Shown piece by piece: positions 1 to 8,030 of a DNA stretch of 64,000 bases. This DNA is from Blastocatellia bacterium (GTDB lineage Bacteria > Acidobacteriota > Blastocatellia > UBA7656 > JADIYM01): positions 1 through 64,000 of the forward strand of contig JAJTWZ010000021.1 of the NCBI GenBank assembly GCA_021463145.1, written 5' to 3'. The number at the start of each line of letters is the position of its first letter. The stretch's first letter is position 1. The notes beneath the pieces are model-generated. The model was given only the letters and a program-made list of their open reading frames with translations. It had not been told where the DNA came from and did no database searches. The position numbers were made by a program, and so were the translations under genes.

Positions 1-117
1 TAGTCGCATTCGCATCGTCGGGTACCACGGGCACTGAAGCGTCAACCTATCGTCCGTCAAACGGCGGACCGGGAGTCCGTGTGCGCCGTTACGTCTCTTT
101 TCACAAGAGGAGAGACC

Positions 118-156
118 GGGGAGTTTCTTGAGAGCCGGCAACGCCGGCCCGCTGAT
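118..156 (+). other. remnant right half of a long-type attC site
   Basis: The stretch contains GGGGAGTTTCTTGAGAG and then GCCGGCCCGCTGAT. These match the interior and right arm of the long attC sites at 3684-3863 and 4462-4646. The left arm and the terminal GTTRRRY are missing, so the site is probably dead. It shows that the array once extended at least to the left edge of the window. Confidence 0.6.
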
Positions 157-592
157 CGCGGGAGGGGGTGAAAGTCCCTTGACTCTCCGTAAACATCACA
201 AGGCACGGCAGTTCCAGCGAAGGAAGGCTGTCCCCGTACATTCCGAAGCCATGGAGCGCGGACGTCCCGGCTTCGAGGAGCGTCGCAAGAGTGAGGGCTA
301 CGTCGACCGGACGATCGACCGAGCGACCGAATTCCTGTCAAGACTCCGCGAACGGGGCCATAGCCGAAGCCGATGACGGAGCTTCGCGTCGCCGGCGAGA
401 GTGATTGGACGACCAGTTCTCCAAGGCACGCTGCGGAGAGCAGCTCTCCCTCGGCAAGAATTGGTCGATCTCGTCCACAGTTCTGCTCACTTCACGAGGC
501 CAGAGTGACCGCTTAGTGCAATTGTCGGCATTACCGTCGGACACAGTCGACCGTTCTGCGGGTTGCCATTCCCACGCGCACGATCGGTCCCC
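157..592. other. non-coding stretch left of the insertion sequence
   Basis: I see no convincing gene here. Bases 167-195 carry a run (GGGGGTGAAAGTCCC, then TTGACTCTCCGT) that recurs in diverged form at 50684-50712. Bases 222-237 carry the GGAAGGCTGTCCCCG tag found at several other places in the window. The open frames here lack ribosome-binding sites and recognisable domains. Confidence 0.4.
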
Positions 593-598
593 ACTAGT

Positions 599-2451
599 CC
601 TAAAACAAGCGAATAAGCTGAATATGTCAGCTGGAGTTGAAGCCACTCTTGCGAGCCGCTCCCTGGCGGCTTCCTGTCGTCGCGAGTGTGGTCCTGGTGC
701 GGTCTAACGACACACATATCCTGACTTGGCGCCGGTTCCGTGTTGTTCCTGTTTCTCCCTCTCCCTCCTGTTCGCCTGTGTTCCCGCTTTCCTATGTCAG
801 AGTCGCCACGGCGCAATGCCGACTCCCTGCCGTCGTCACGTAAAGTCGTACCACCTTATCCGTTCGAAGGTCCGGAAGAAGGTCTCCAGCTGATCCCCGT
901 ATCCAAGAACCCGAAAGACCAGTCGCCGCCCCGTCTTCAGAATCTGGCAGGGTATCTGCAGGAATCCGTGCGCGAAGCGCTTGAACTCCATTCCCAGTAT
1001 CGCCTGCCGCGTCGGCGCGTGCTCCACCATGAGTCCGAACCATGCCTTCAGGTTCCATGCCAGTCCCGCGATCACCATGTATGCCCAGTTCGCCTCCAGA
1101 TCGCTCGACGGCATCCGCATCGCGTTCACGCCGTTCTTGAGTTGCTCGATGACGTTCTCCTGGTCGCATCGGCCCATCGCGAACTCGACAACTTCCTCCG
1201 CCGTCCTCGTCTTGTCGTTCGTGATGTAGAAGAAGTAACGGATCTCGTCGAACAACCGGACGTCCTGCTTCGACACGCTCAGGTTCTTTCGAACCACGAT
1301 CATCCGGTAGTCCCTCTTGCATGCGACCGGCCGGTAGCTGAACTCCGCGACGTGCTCGTCCTCGAGCCGGATCTTCTCGTAGCCGCGCGCAACGACTATC
1401 GCATCCTTTTCGTTACGGCGTCTCGCCCTCGCGCCCGATACCTTCCTGCCTCGCTCCAGTGGCCTCCAGTCGGCCTCGGGCAGCTTGTCGGCGAACTCGA
1501 CGACGTTCTTCCGGGCGTCGTATCCAAACGTGAAGTCGATCCCACCTGCGTCCCATCCATCGAAGTTCCCAGTCAGCGCAAAGTCCGTGTCTCCCCTCAA
1601 CGAAACCTTCTCGAACGACTCGCCGACCAGCGCGATCGCCCGGTCCACCCACGGCACCGCTCCCTGATGGGACGGCGCGTTGCCCGAACGGTTCACCAGG
1701 TAGAGCACCTCCTTGGTATTGGCCAGCGACACGATCAACGGCGCGTAACCCCAGATCCCCTTGTAGCTGATGTCCATGCCCGCCTTCCGCTCGCCCAGCG
1801 TCCCGGCGATCGTTCCATCGACGTCGATGATCGCGTGCTTGCGAAACGCCGCGTTCTGCGCCTTCCACACCTTCACCCTGCCATCGTTGATCGCATCCTG
1901 AAGCGCTGCAATATCCTCTTCGGAGAACCTGCGCAGGAAATCGCCCGCCGTCGTGGGATCGGGTATGCGACTGGCTCCAAGTGCGTCGAGGTAGGCCGGA
2001 TCGCGGCGCAGTCGCTCGATGTCCTCGAGGCGGGTGCCGCCCGGCAGAATGCTGAAGGCGATGGTGAGAACGTGATCGGATTCGAAGTAAGGCTTGTGGA
2101 CCTTCAGCAGGTCTAGCGCGTCGTCGATGCCTTCGACTAGTCCGAGCCGCGAGACGAGGGTGTGAAACGCCTCGATCCCACCGTGGCCGATGGCACGTAC
2201 CCGGGCGCTCATCTGGTACGCGATTCCGCTGGCGTCGAGCACCGGCGTCGCCGACACGTACAGCCCTCGCCGGTCTATCCTGTTCTCCGATTCGGCCTTG
2301 CGCCCGAGGATGGTTGCGTGGTCTCGTATATTCACCTGAAATGCTCTCCTTTGTGGTGTGTTCGGCGTTACTTACGAATATTATCACCAACTCTGGAGGG
2401 CATTTCGTGCGTTTGTATAACTTTTATTCGGTTCTGTGCGCTTGATGCAGG
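599..2451 (-). mobile_element. complete IS1380-family insertion sequence
   Basis: The left end reads CCTAAAACAAGCG. The right end, on the opposite strand, reads CCTGCATCAAGCG. These are imperfect terminal inverted repeats, with a further shared GAATA inside. The same hexamer, ACTAGT, lies immediately outside both ends (593-598 and 2452-2457) and looks like a target duplication, although it is also a palindrome. The element is 1853 bp and carries one uninterrupted transposase gene, so it may be active. Confidence 0.8.
836..2335 (-). CDS. IS1380-family DDE transposase
   Basis: This 499-residue transposase cuts and joins the ends of its own element. Visible family features are the catalytic-core stretch around residue 170 (IIDVDGTIAG), the IS1380-type run around 188-215 (KAGMDISYKGIWGY, then LVSLANTKEVLYLVNRSGN), and LRGDTDFALTGNFDGW around 245. 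The C-terminal half has a YxxTN stretch followed by the RCDQENVIEQLK region that normally carries the last acidic residue. The start is GTG at 2335, with GGAG about ten bases upstream. The length is normal for the family and no frameshift is seen. A 458-residue open frame on the opposite strand is a by-product of high GC. Confidence 0.93.
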   Translation of the reverse strand: MNIRDHATILGRKAESENRIDRRGLYVSATPVLDASGIAYQMSARVRAIGHGGIEAFHTLVSRLGLVEGIDDALDLLKVHKPYFESDHVLTIAFSILPGGTRLEDIERLRRDPAYLDALGASRIPDPTTAGDFLRRFSEEDIAALQDAINDGRVKVWKAQNAAFRKHAIIDVDGTIAGTLGERKAGMDISYKGIWGYAPLIVSLANTKEVLYLVNRSGNAPSHQGAVPWVDRAIALVGESFEKVSLRGDTDFALTGNFDGWDAGGIDFTFGYDARKNVVEFADKLPEADWRPLERGRKVSGARARRRNEKDAIVVARGYEKIRLEDEHVAEFSYRPVACKRDYRMIVVRKNLSVSKQDVRLFDEIRYFFYITNDKTRTAEEVVEFAMGRCDQENVIEQLKNGVNAMRMPSSDLEANWAYMVIAGLAWNLKAWFGLMVEHAPTRQAILGMEFKRFAHGFLQIPCQILKTGRRLVFRVLGYGDQLETFFRTFERIRWYDFT

Positions 2452-2707
2452 ACTAGTACAGCTCGGGGCCTGAGGTCGCAATGCTCGCGACCGATAGCTT
2501 CAGGTAGCTCCCCCGAGCGCCGATTGAACGTCAGAGCCCTCGAGCGCAACGGAGGTAGCCGCAGATCGTCCTGGCAAAGCGATCACCCCGAGGATTCCGG
2601 CCTATACCTGCTGCAACCCCTTTTTTTCACAAGCATTTTATCTGCCTTACAACAGATGGCTAGGGGCGAGCCATGCTAAGATCACGACAGTTGCGAAGGA
2701 CCCGCCA

Positions 2708-3520
2708 ATGCGCAGATCATCACCTGTCCGTCGTTCACGACTCTCAAGCCGGCTATTGGCCAGCTTGGTAACTCTCGGAATGTTCATTCCTGGGGCCGCA
2801 GGTGCGTCCTCGGCGACCAAGTCCGTGCCTACTGCGGACATCAGCGTTGAAGAGAGAACGTTTCTTGATCCCTCGTATGACTCGGGATTCTTCTTCTACG
2901 GGCTCGCCGTGTGTAACAACGGCCCGGATGTTGTCGACAGCGTCACTTTCACAAATCCGATTCCGGAGGGCACGGTATTCGGGGCTCTTCAGGGGAAAAC
3001 GTCGGGCCTGGAGGACATTGACCTTCCCTGTGTGACGCCGCAACCCGGCGAGCAGGGCACCATCAGTTGCTCGCTGGGTCCGATCCACCCAAACGACTGG
3101 ATTTTCGTGTACCTCTATCTCAGGGTCACGGCGGAACCCGGCGCCCTCGTCACGAATATCGCGAGCTCAGAGAGCCCAACGTCGTACGACCCCGTCACTG
3201 ACAACAACTCGCTGGTAATCGGGCACGGCGTTCCGTACCCACCAGTTCTCTATTCGATCAGGTCTGTGACCACTTCAGGTAAGTACCGGCTTCGCATTCA
3301 TGCTGGTAACATGGATGACAATGCAGCCTTTCCGGAGTATCCGCTCGTCTACATTGGCGAAGGTGAACCTCCGTGGCCCTTACGTCGACGGAAGGATCTT
3401 TTTCACCTCTTTCTCACAGGTGGTAGCGACCTCAAGGCGCGCTTTCCGAAGGGCGTACCTGTTCCTCTCCGAATCGTAAATCGTGACGGCGGATACATTG
3501 CCACGACATTCACGAGATAA
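2708..3520 (+). CDS. secreted DUF11-domain protein
   Basis: This 270-residue protein begins with a basic, then hydrophobic, signal peptide that probably ends near residue 33 (GAAGASS). Residues 42-170 read as one DUF11 repeat. Its typical features are an NNGP stretch after the first strands, a PIPEG turn, a VTNIASSESP segment and a closing DPVTDNNS. Four cysteines may form disulfides. DUF11 folds are extracellular beta sandwiches of unknown partner. The remaining 100 residues match nothing I recognise. GAAGGA precedes the ATG. It is probably the cargo of the first intact cassette, since the next attC follows it at 3684, and the IS1380 element lies just upstream. Confidence 0.75.
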   Translation: MRRSSPVRRSRLSSRLLASLVTLGMFIPGAAGASSATKSVPTADISVEERTFLDPSYDSGFFFYGLAVCNNGPDVVDSVTFTNPIPEGTVFGALQGKTSGLEDIDLPCVTPQPGEQGTISCSLGPIHPNDWIFVYLYLRVTAEPGALVTNIASSESPTSYDPVTDNNSLVIGHGVPYPPVLYSIRSVTTSGKYRLRIHAGNMDDNAAFPEYPLVYIGEGEPPWPLRRRKDLFHLFLTGGSDLKARFPKGVPVPLRIVNRDGGYIATTFTR

Positions 3521-3605
3521 TGCTCTGGTCGGTGAGGAACCGAACTCGCAACCGTGTCTGTCGAGGCGAGCAAAGGAAGGCTGTCCCCGACTACTCTTGC
3601 CAGCC

Positions 3606-3743
3606 ATGGTCGTCTTCTACTGGCCTGTTGCCCTGTTGCTCGTGCTTCTCTGGCGAAAGCTCCCGCGCTTCGGCGGCGGCGAGGCCGAACTAGCGCGTGC
3701 AGCGGAGTTTATCTCAGTGATTCGCACTGACAGGGCATGCTGA
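3606..3743 (+). CDS. possible small membrane peptide running into attC
   Basis: An ATG at 3606 opens a 45-residue frame whose first 18 residues (MVVFYWPVALLLVLLWRK) form one hydrophobic segment with a basic stop. The rest is translated attC sequence. Single-pass peptides occur in cassettes, but there is no clear ribosome-binding site. The preceding GGAAGGCTGTCCCCG tag belongs to a dispersed repeat, so this could be chance. Confidence 0.3.
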   Translation: MVVFYWPVALLLVLLWRKLPRFGGGEAELARAAEFISVIRTDRAC

Positions 3744-3863
3744 AACTTAGAAGAGCCTGTACCTGGAATCAACTTACAGGGGAGTTTCTTGAGAGCGCGC
3801 GCAACAGAGGCTCACGTGTTAGCTAGTGGGCTCGCGCCGGCCCGCTGAACCTGGTCGTAGGGG
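3684..3863 (+). other. attC site 1 (long type)
   Basis: The left end is GCCGAAC, followed by TAGCGCGTGCAGCGGAG. The right arm, GGCCCGCTGAAC, pairs with that CAGCGG stretch, and the terminal box is degenerate (GTAGGGG at 3857). The interior carries the conserved long-type core: CTGACAGGGCA, CTGGAATCAAC, GGGGAGTTTCTTGAGAG. It ends the DUF11 cassette. Confidence 0.75.
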
Positions 3864-3898
3864 GGCCACACTCACCCATACGCCATAAGAGGCACGAG

Positions 3899-4471
3899 AT
3901 GAGGTTCATTCGACACACCTTTGCCGCGTGCGTGATCTCGGTCATCGCCTTTGTGACCGTTCACGCCAACGTTCAATCGGACGAACCGGAATGTTCACGC
4001 TGCGGCACCACTCGCCTCACCGGAATCAATACATTCCAAAGCGAAGTCGTGTGCGCCGTCGCAAGGCTCGGATGTGTCGATTGGTCTGACCCGGCTGACG
4101 CCGAGCTGGCTATTGGTCGCATTCAAACGTTTTTTCGTGGTCGCGGATTTCTCGACGCGAAAGCCGAGGTCGGCGAGTCTCTGGGTCACGTGTCAGTCCA
4201 GGCTGGCCAAGCCTACCTTGTGAATCGCATCGAATTCCGTGGCAACGAGACCGTTTCAGATAAGGTGATTATGTCAGCCGTATTCGATAACCTGGGCATG
4301 CAGTTCGATGGCCGCATCCTCGAGGCCTCGGTTCGCAGTATCAATGATCTAGGGCTCTTCGAGCCCCTTTCAATCGACGACATTCGCATTGAACCAGTCG
4401 CGGAACGACGACTTGTGAACTTGGTGTTTACTGTGACCGAACGCCCATTTCGCAATGGGCCCCCCAACTAG
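3899..4471 (+). CDS. secreted POTRA-domain protein without a beta-barrel
   Basis: This 190-residue protein starts with a signal peptide (about residues 1-23). Residues 40-100 look like a degraded first POTRA module and residues 104-182 like a second, complete one: VNRIEFRGNETVSDKVI, then NDLGLFEPLSI, then LVNLVFTVTER. In BamA and TamA such modules sit in the periplasm and receive outer-membrane proteins, and they are followed by a barrel. Here the protein ends right after the module, and the TAG stop lies inside the left arm of the next attC. It may be a soluble periplasmic binder or a decoy. As a one-gene integron cassette it is unusual. A free POTRA protein could act on the assembly machinery, but that is inference. 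Confidence 0.75.
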   Translation: MRFIRHTFAACVISVIAFVTVHANVQSDEPECSRCGTTRLTGINTFQSEVVCAVARLGCVDWSDPADAELAIGRIQTFFRGRGFLDAKAEVGESLGHVSVQAGQAYLVNRIEFRGNETVSDKVIMSAVFDNLGMQFDGRILEASVRSINDLGLFEPLSIDDIRIEPVAERRLVNLVFTVTERPFRNGPPN

Positions 4472-4646
4472 CGCATTCAGCGGAGTTCATCTCATTGCTT
4501 CGCACTGACAGGGCAGACTGAAACTTGGAAGAGCCTGTACCTGGAATCAACAAGTTACAGGGGAGTTTCTTGTGAGCGCGCGCAACGAGAGTTCATCGAT
4601 TCCCCTTGACGCCGTCGCGCGCGCCCGCTGATGCTTGTCGTTGGGC
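4462..4646 (+). other. attC site 2 (long type)
   Basis: This 185-bp site has CCCCAAC at the left end and GTTGGGC (4640-4646) at the right. The inner boxes TAGCGCATTCAGCGG and CCCGCTGATGCT are complementary across the site. GC-alternating tracts near 4575 and 4610 can form an inner stem. The upstream gene's stop codon is the TAG of AACTAG at the site's left edge. Confidence 0.85.
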
Positions 4647-4650
4647 GCCT

Positions 4651-4814
4651 ATGAACTTCGACTATGGCGAAGTCGCTACATTACGGTGGGTGTGGTCAAC
4701 GGAATAGTGCTGACCGTGGCTCACACAGAGACCGATGAATTGATTCGAATCATCTCGGCACGCAAGGCTACAAGTGATGAGGAAGAAGCCTACTTCAAAC
4801 AGATCAGGGACTAA
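4651..4814 (+). pseudogene. brnT: truncated and frameshifted brnT toxin remnant
   Basis: Directly after the attC right end the sequence encodes MNFDYGEV. After a one-base shift near 4673 it continues as RYITVGVVNGIVL, then HTETDELIRIISARKATSDE, to a TAA at 4812. This matches the C-terminal half of BrnT ribonuclease toxins, whose usual length is about 90 residues. The N-terminal half with the first catalytic residues is absent. The toxin is therefore dead, while its antitoxin gene, which overlaps it, is intact. The truncation point coincides with the cassette boundary. Confidence 0.7.
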
Positions 4815-5055
4815 CTGGGAACGGCTCCGGGTCGTCACCGATGACCAGATCGACATGTCCGACGTACCTGTGATCACGCCGAAACAGTTTGCCCGGGCCG
4901 TTGTGCGCAAAGGGCTCAAGCCGGTCGAAGCCAAGTCCCAAGTGACGCTTCGAATCGACAGCGACGTTCTGGACTGGTTTCGCATGCAGGGCCGCGGCTA
5001 TCAAACGCGAATCAACGCTCTACTTCGTGCGTATGTTGACGCACACAAGCCGTGA
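4774..5055 (+). CDS. brnA: BrnA-family antitoxin
   Basis: This 93-residue protein carries the BrnA signature near its C-terminus (residues 58-90: KSQVTLRIDSDVLDWFRMQG, then RGYQTRINALLRAYVDA). This ribbon-helix-helix-type region binds the operator and neutralises BrnT. The start may be GTG 4774 or ATG 4777; both overlap the toxin remnant, as in normal brnTA operons. Without a functional toxin it is an orphan antitoxin, which could still protect against BrnT from elsewhere or simply be decaying. It ends five bases before the next attC. Confidence 0.85.
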   Translation: MMRKKPTSNRSGTNWERLRVVTDDQIDMSDVPVITPKQFARAVVRKGLKPVEAKSQVTLRIDSDVLDWFRMQGRGYQTRINALLRAYVDAHKP

Positions 5056-5059
5056 TGTG

Positions 5060-5155
5060 GGCGAACAAGCGGTTGCACCGGAGCGCTCGCCGCAGACCTT
5101 GAACATTGCTAGTGTTTGGTGGTGGCTTCGCGCCCGGTGAACCCGCGCGTTCGGC
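5060..5155 (+). other. attC site 3 (96-bp type)
   Basis: The left end GGCGAAC is followed by AAGCGGTTGCACCGGAGCG. The right arm GCCCGGTGAACCCGCGCG pairs with it, and the site ends in GTTCGGC (5149-5155). It is one of three 96-bp sites of nearly identical sequence in this array. Confidence 0.88.
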
Positions 5156-5243
5156 GCCTAGCGTTATCGCCGATGTGCTGTCGATGTGCGATGCAAATCG
5201 GTTAGAAGTGCCACTGCCTGAGCACACTTCGGCACGGATCGAT

Positions 5244-5450
5244 ATGAAACTGCGAATCGAACTTGAACTGGAACTCGACTGCCGCTGGTTGGCGGACATT
5301 CCGGAACTACGAGGTGTTCTTGCCTACGGTGCTACACGCGAGGAAGCGGCGGCCAGGGTGCAAGCGCTTGCGTTGCGCGTGCTCGCCGACCGACTCGAAC
5401 ACGGTGAGGGGACCAACGACTTCAACCACCTGACCTTCGTCGCGGCGTGA
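5244..5450 (+). CDS. hicB: HicB-family antitoxin
   Basis: This short 68-residue HicB-like protein begins MKLRIELELELDCRWLADIP and continues LRGVLAYGATREEAAARVQAL. This is the partial RNase H-like fold typical of HicB, where the substrate-like domain binds and blocks HicA. I chose ATG 5244 because an upstream in-frame start would lie inside the attC. No DNA-binding C-terminal domain is present, so regulation would need another factor. Its stop overlaps the hicA start by four bases (GTGA), a normal arrangement for translational coupling. Confidence 0.85.
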   Translation: MKLRIELELELDCRWLADIPELRGVLAYGATREEAAARVQALALRVLADRLEHGEGTNDFNHLTFVAA

Positions 5451-5629
5451 GCGCTTGGAAGGCGTCCAAGGCACGACGGGTACTGGCTGCGCTTCTTCGG
5501 ATTGGCTGGTCGGTCAAACGCGAGACGGGATCGCATCGGGTTCTGCGACGTGACGGTTGGGAGGACTTTGTGTTCGCATTCCACGATGGCACGGAACTCG
5601 GACCCCGAATGCTCGCGCGAATCTCGTAG
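5447..5629 (+). CDS. hicA: HicA-family mRNA interferase toxin
   Basis: This 60-residue protein has the compact HicA fold: GWSVKRETGSHRVLRR, where the histidine of GSH is the usual catalytic residue, and the closing FAFHDGTELGPRMLARI. HicA cleaves mRNA and tmRNA when free of HicB. All visible key residues are present, so this cassette carries a potentially working addiction pair. Such pairs may stabilise cassette arrays. The start is GTG at 5447, coupled to hicB. Confidence 0.88.
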   Translation: MSAWKASKARRVLAALLRIGWSVKRETGSHRVLRRDGWEDFVFAFHDGTELGPRMLARIS

Positions 5630-5693
5630 AAGACCGGACTTCGGCCAGACGACGTTTGAATTCACGAATCAGACTCTTGCTCCGTACCGTGGC

Positions 5694-5789
5694 GCCGAAC
5701 AAGCGGTTGCAGCGGAGCGCTCGCCGCAGACGTTGAACGTTGCTAAAGTTTGGTGGCGGCTTCGCGCCCGCTGATGCTTGTCGTTGGGC
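5694..5789 (+). other. attC site 4 (96-bp type)
   Basis: It runs from GCCGAAC to GTTGGGC (5783-5789). The inner boxes AAGCGGTTGCAGCGGAGCG and GCGCCCGCTGATGCTT are complementary. It closes the hicBA cassette. Confidence 0.9.
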
Positions 5790-5811
5790 ACCTTTCGCCA
5801 CTGGAAGGTTG

Positions 5812-6465
5812 GTGCGGAACTTGCGAATTCTCGCTTTTACGCTTCTCGCCGTCGCAATGGTGTCTTGCGCTCCGCACGGGATCGCGGGATCACCCGCGTC
5901 GCGAGACGCAGTAATTGATGCGCTTGTCGCTGCTCCGACTCTCAACTGCGACTACCACGACGATGGGGCGGCCGACGCAACCGTGCTCGAGAACCCCGTC
6001 GCGCCAGTGCTTGCGATCGTCAAGTTGCGTAGCCACGCGATCCGCCTGCTCATTGACCACCTTGACGACAGTCGATTGACGGCGGCGACCTTTGATCCAA
6101 ATGGCACGGGTTCGCCGGCGATCCGTGTTCCAGTGGGTTACATCTGCCTCGACATTCTGACCCAAATTGTGCGCGCCAAGCACGGCATCGTCCGATCCGA
6201 CTGCGCCGATGACGGCCTTGGTGCGTGCGTCGCTAGTGAATACTACTTTCGACCCGACGCCTTCGGCCATGCTCGAACCTCTTCGTACCAGCGGGCACGC
6301 ATCCGTAAGGTAAAGGCATACTGGTCTCGCGCACTCGCTCGGGGATGGTTGTCGTTCGAACAACCTCGTTGGCTTCAAGGCGGCGCCCAACAAGCGGTTG
6401 CACCGGAGCGCTCGCCGCACACCGTGAGCGTTGCTGGAGTTTGGTGGTGGCTTCGCGCCCGGTGA
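5812..6465 (+). CDS. lipoprotein of unknown function in a cassette
   Basis: I place the start at GTG 5812, after GGAAGG at 5803, because the longer frame begins inside the attC. The 217-residue product starts with a lipoprotein-like signal: basic residues, a hydrophobic run, then MVSC at the probable lipidation cysteine. The body has no motif I recognise; it is mixed alpha/beta in appearance with a few cysteines. The frame runs on through the following attC, so the last 28 residues are site-encoded and the stop lies at 6463. This is common for cassette genes and suggests the real fold ends earlier. Confidence 0.6.
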   Translation: MRNLRILAFTLLAVAMVSCAPHGIAGSPASRDAVIDALVAAPTLNCDYHDDGAADATVLENPVAPVLAIVKLRSHAIRLLIDHLDDSRLTAATFDPNGTGSPAIRVPVGYICLDILTQIVRAKHGIVRSDCADDGLGACVASEYYFRPDAFGHARTSSYQRARIRKVKAYWSRALARGWLSFEQPRWLQGGAQQAVAPERSPHTVSVAGVWWWLRAR

Positions 6466-6480
6466 ACCTGATAGTTCGAC
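6385..6480 (+). other. attC site 5 (96-bp type)
   Basis: The left end is GCCCAAC and the right end GTTCGAC (6474-6480), the latter slightly off consensus. The interior is almost identical to sites 3 and 4, including the GTTTGGTGGTGGCTTCGCGC stretch. Confidence 0.88.
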
Positions 6481-6569
6481 GGCATCCTCCAGCGTAAGGC
6501 CCTTCAACGAATGTGCGTTGTGGCTATCGTCGTGCTTGAACACGATCTGGACCAAGGAGTTCTACCACC

Positions 6570-7280
6570 ATGAAAGCCTTACTCTCGATTTTGCTCCTCC
6601 TCGTGCTTTATGTGCCCACTGCGTTTGGGCAGCATGGAGCATCTATACCCCTCGTCACAGTAACGGGCACCGCCGAGGTCCTCGTTGTCCCAGATCAGGC
6701 CGAACTTCGACTCACCGTGAAGACGCTGGACCTGAACCTTCAAATCGCGAGGACCAAGAACGACGACCTCGTCAAGCGCGTCTTCACTCTCGCTGCAGGA
6801 TTGAAGGTTGAAGGCGTCGATTTACAGACTGACAGCATTTCCGTTGAACCGGAATATCAGGAAGACGACGAGACGGCGGAACCCAGGAAATTTCTCGGCT
6901 ACTCCATGTCGAAGCGAGTTGTGATCGTCGTCCGTGACGTGGCGATCCTGGATAGGTTGATAACTGGAATTGTCGAGGCAGGCGTCGATCGGCTTGATGA
7001 CATCGACTTCCGCTCGTCGACTCTCAGGGAGCACAGCGATGAAGCCCGCTTGTTGGCTGTGCGCGCTGCCAAACAGAAGGCTACAGCGATGGCGAAGGAA
7101 CTCGGGCAAACCATTGGCAAGGCGGTCATCATATCGGAGGAGCAGTTGCCATACGGCTCCGCGGCGAATAACACGGGCTTGGCTGGGCGGGTTGCCGTAG
7201 GCGACTCCGTGGAAAGCACGGTGGCATTGGGGAGGATCCGTGTCTCGGCACGCATTCTGGTTGCCTTCGAGCTTCATTGA
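6570..7280 (+). CDS. secreted SIMPL-domain (DUF541) protein
   Basis: This 236-residue protein has a signal peptide (about 1-20, ending AFGQ) and then a SIMPL/DUF541 domain over nearly all the rest. Its features are VTGTAEVLVVPDQAELRLTV at the start, a central LQTDSISVEPEY, LGYSMSKRVVIVVRD, and the closing long helix LLAVRAAKQKATAMAKELG. Members of this family are periplasmic or outer-membrane associated, and some respond to oxidative or envelope stress; no enzymatic activity is established. AAGGAG ten bases before the ATG gives a good ribosome-binding site. It is the sole gene of its cassette. Confidence 0.88.
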   Translation: MKALLSILLLLVLYVPTAFGQHGASIPLVTVTGTAEVLVVPDQAELRLTVKTLDLNLQIARTKNDDLVKRVFTLAAGLKVEGVDLQTDSISVEPEYQEDDETAEPRKFLGYSMSKRVVIVVRDVAILDRLITGIVEAGVDRLDDIDFRSSTLREHSDEARLLAVRAAKQKATAMAKELGQTIGKAVIISEEQLPYGSAANNTGLAGRVAVGDSVESTVALGRIRVSARILVAFELH

Positions 7281-7326
7281 ATCGTAAGGGCGTGGTCCAG
7301 ACCTTACGGAACGTCGACGAAATGCC

Positions 7327-7511
7327 GCCAAACGAGCGCATCCACCGGAGTTCATCTCAGTGCTTCGCACTGACAGGTCAGTCTGAAACTCGGAACTCGT
7401 CGAACCTGGAATCAATAACTTACGGGGGAGTTTCTTGAGAGAACGCGCACCTCAGCTTGATCGTGGTACCTTGATACCGTCGCGCGCGCCCGCTGATGCT
7501 TGACGTTCGGC
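7327..7511 (+). other. attC site 6 (long type)
   Basis: This 185-bp site has GCCAAAC at the left and GTTCGGC (7505-7511) at the right. Its length and internal core equal those of site 2 (CACTGACAGG, CTGGAATCAA, GGGGGAGTTTCTTGAGAG, GATACCGTCGCGCGCGC). Confidence 0.85.
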
Positions 7512-7542
7512 GCCTGCGCTCATTCGAAGGAGGTGTCTGCGA

Positions 7543-8016
7543 GTGGCCGTCGCGGTTTCGTTGCGTAACGTCGCCGAGGAGCTCGATGCCCTGATGGAGG
7601 GCTTCCTAGCTTACCTTAACAGGGAGACCGGTGAAGTAGCCGTCATCTCGCTCGAAGACATTCGCATCCTTGACTCCGATGGCGATACCGAAGAGAGCGA
7701 CCTTCCCGAGTGGCAACTCGCAAACCTCGTGCTCACGCGAGACGTTCTCGAGTCGGACGACTGGGTCCGACTTCCGTCCAGGTTCGACATACATGAATGG
7801 GCCCTGATGGAAGAGTTCTCAGAATCTGTCAATGACGCGGCTCTTCGAGATGAGCTCCTTGCAGCCATTCGAGGTGCGGGGGCCTTTCGGCACTTCAAAG
7901 ACGCAGTCGCTCGCCACGACATTCGAGAATCCTGGCTAGACTTCAAGCTAGCTGCCCTCGAACGGCTTGCTGCCACTTGGCTAGACAGGCTCGGCGTCGC
8001 CTACAGCCGATCGTGA
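7543..8016 (+). CDS. UPF0158 family protein
   Basis: This 157-residue acidic protein starts at GTG 7543 with GAAGGAGG upstream. UPF0158 features are the N-terminal strands with LNRETGEVAVIS, then LPSRFDIHEWALMEEFSES, and the C-terminal AIRGAGAFRHFKDAV followed by a tryptophan. The family's function is unknown. It recurs as a single-gene cargo in integron cassettes, as here. No membrane segment or signal peptide is visible, so it is probably cytoplasmic. Confidence 0.85.
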   Translation: MAVAVSLRNVAEELDALMEGFLAYLNRETGEVAVISLEDIRILDSDGDTEESDLPEWQLANLVLTRDVLESDDWVRLPSRFDIHEWALMEEFSESVNDAALRDELLAAIRGAGAFRHFKDAVARHDIRESWLDFKLAALERLAATWLDRLGVAYSRS

Positions 8017-8030
8017 CCCTCGGCATCGGC

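Noticed and set aside
80-370. Possible group II intron (GTGCGCC start, GGTGAAAGTCC motif)
   Set aside because: There is no reverse transcriptase, no domain V hairpin and no clear 3' end; part of the region is explained as attC remnant.
740-2116. A 458-residue + strand open frame across the insertion sequence
   Set aside because: It is antisense to a clear IS1380 transposase and has no domain; it is a by-product of high GC coding DNA.
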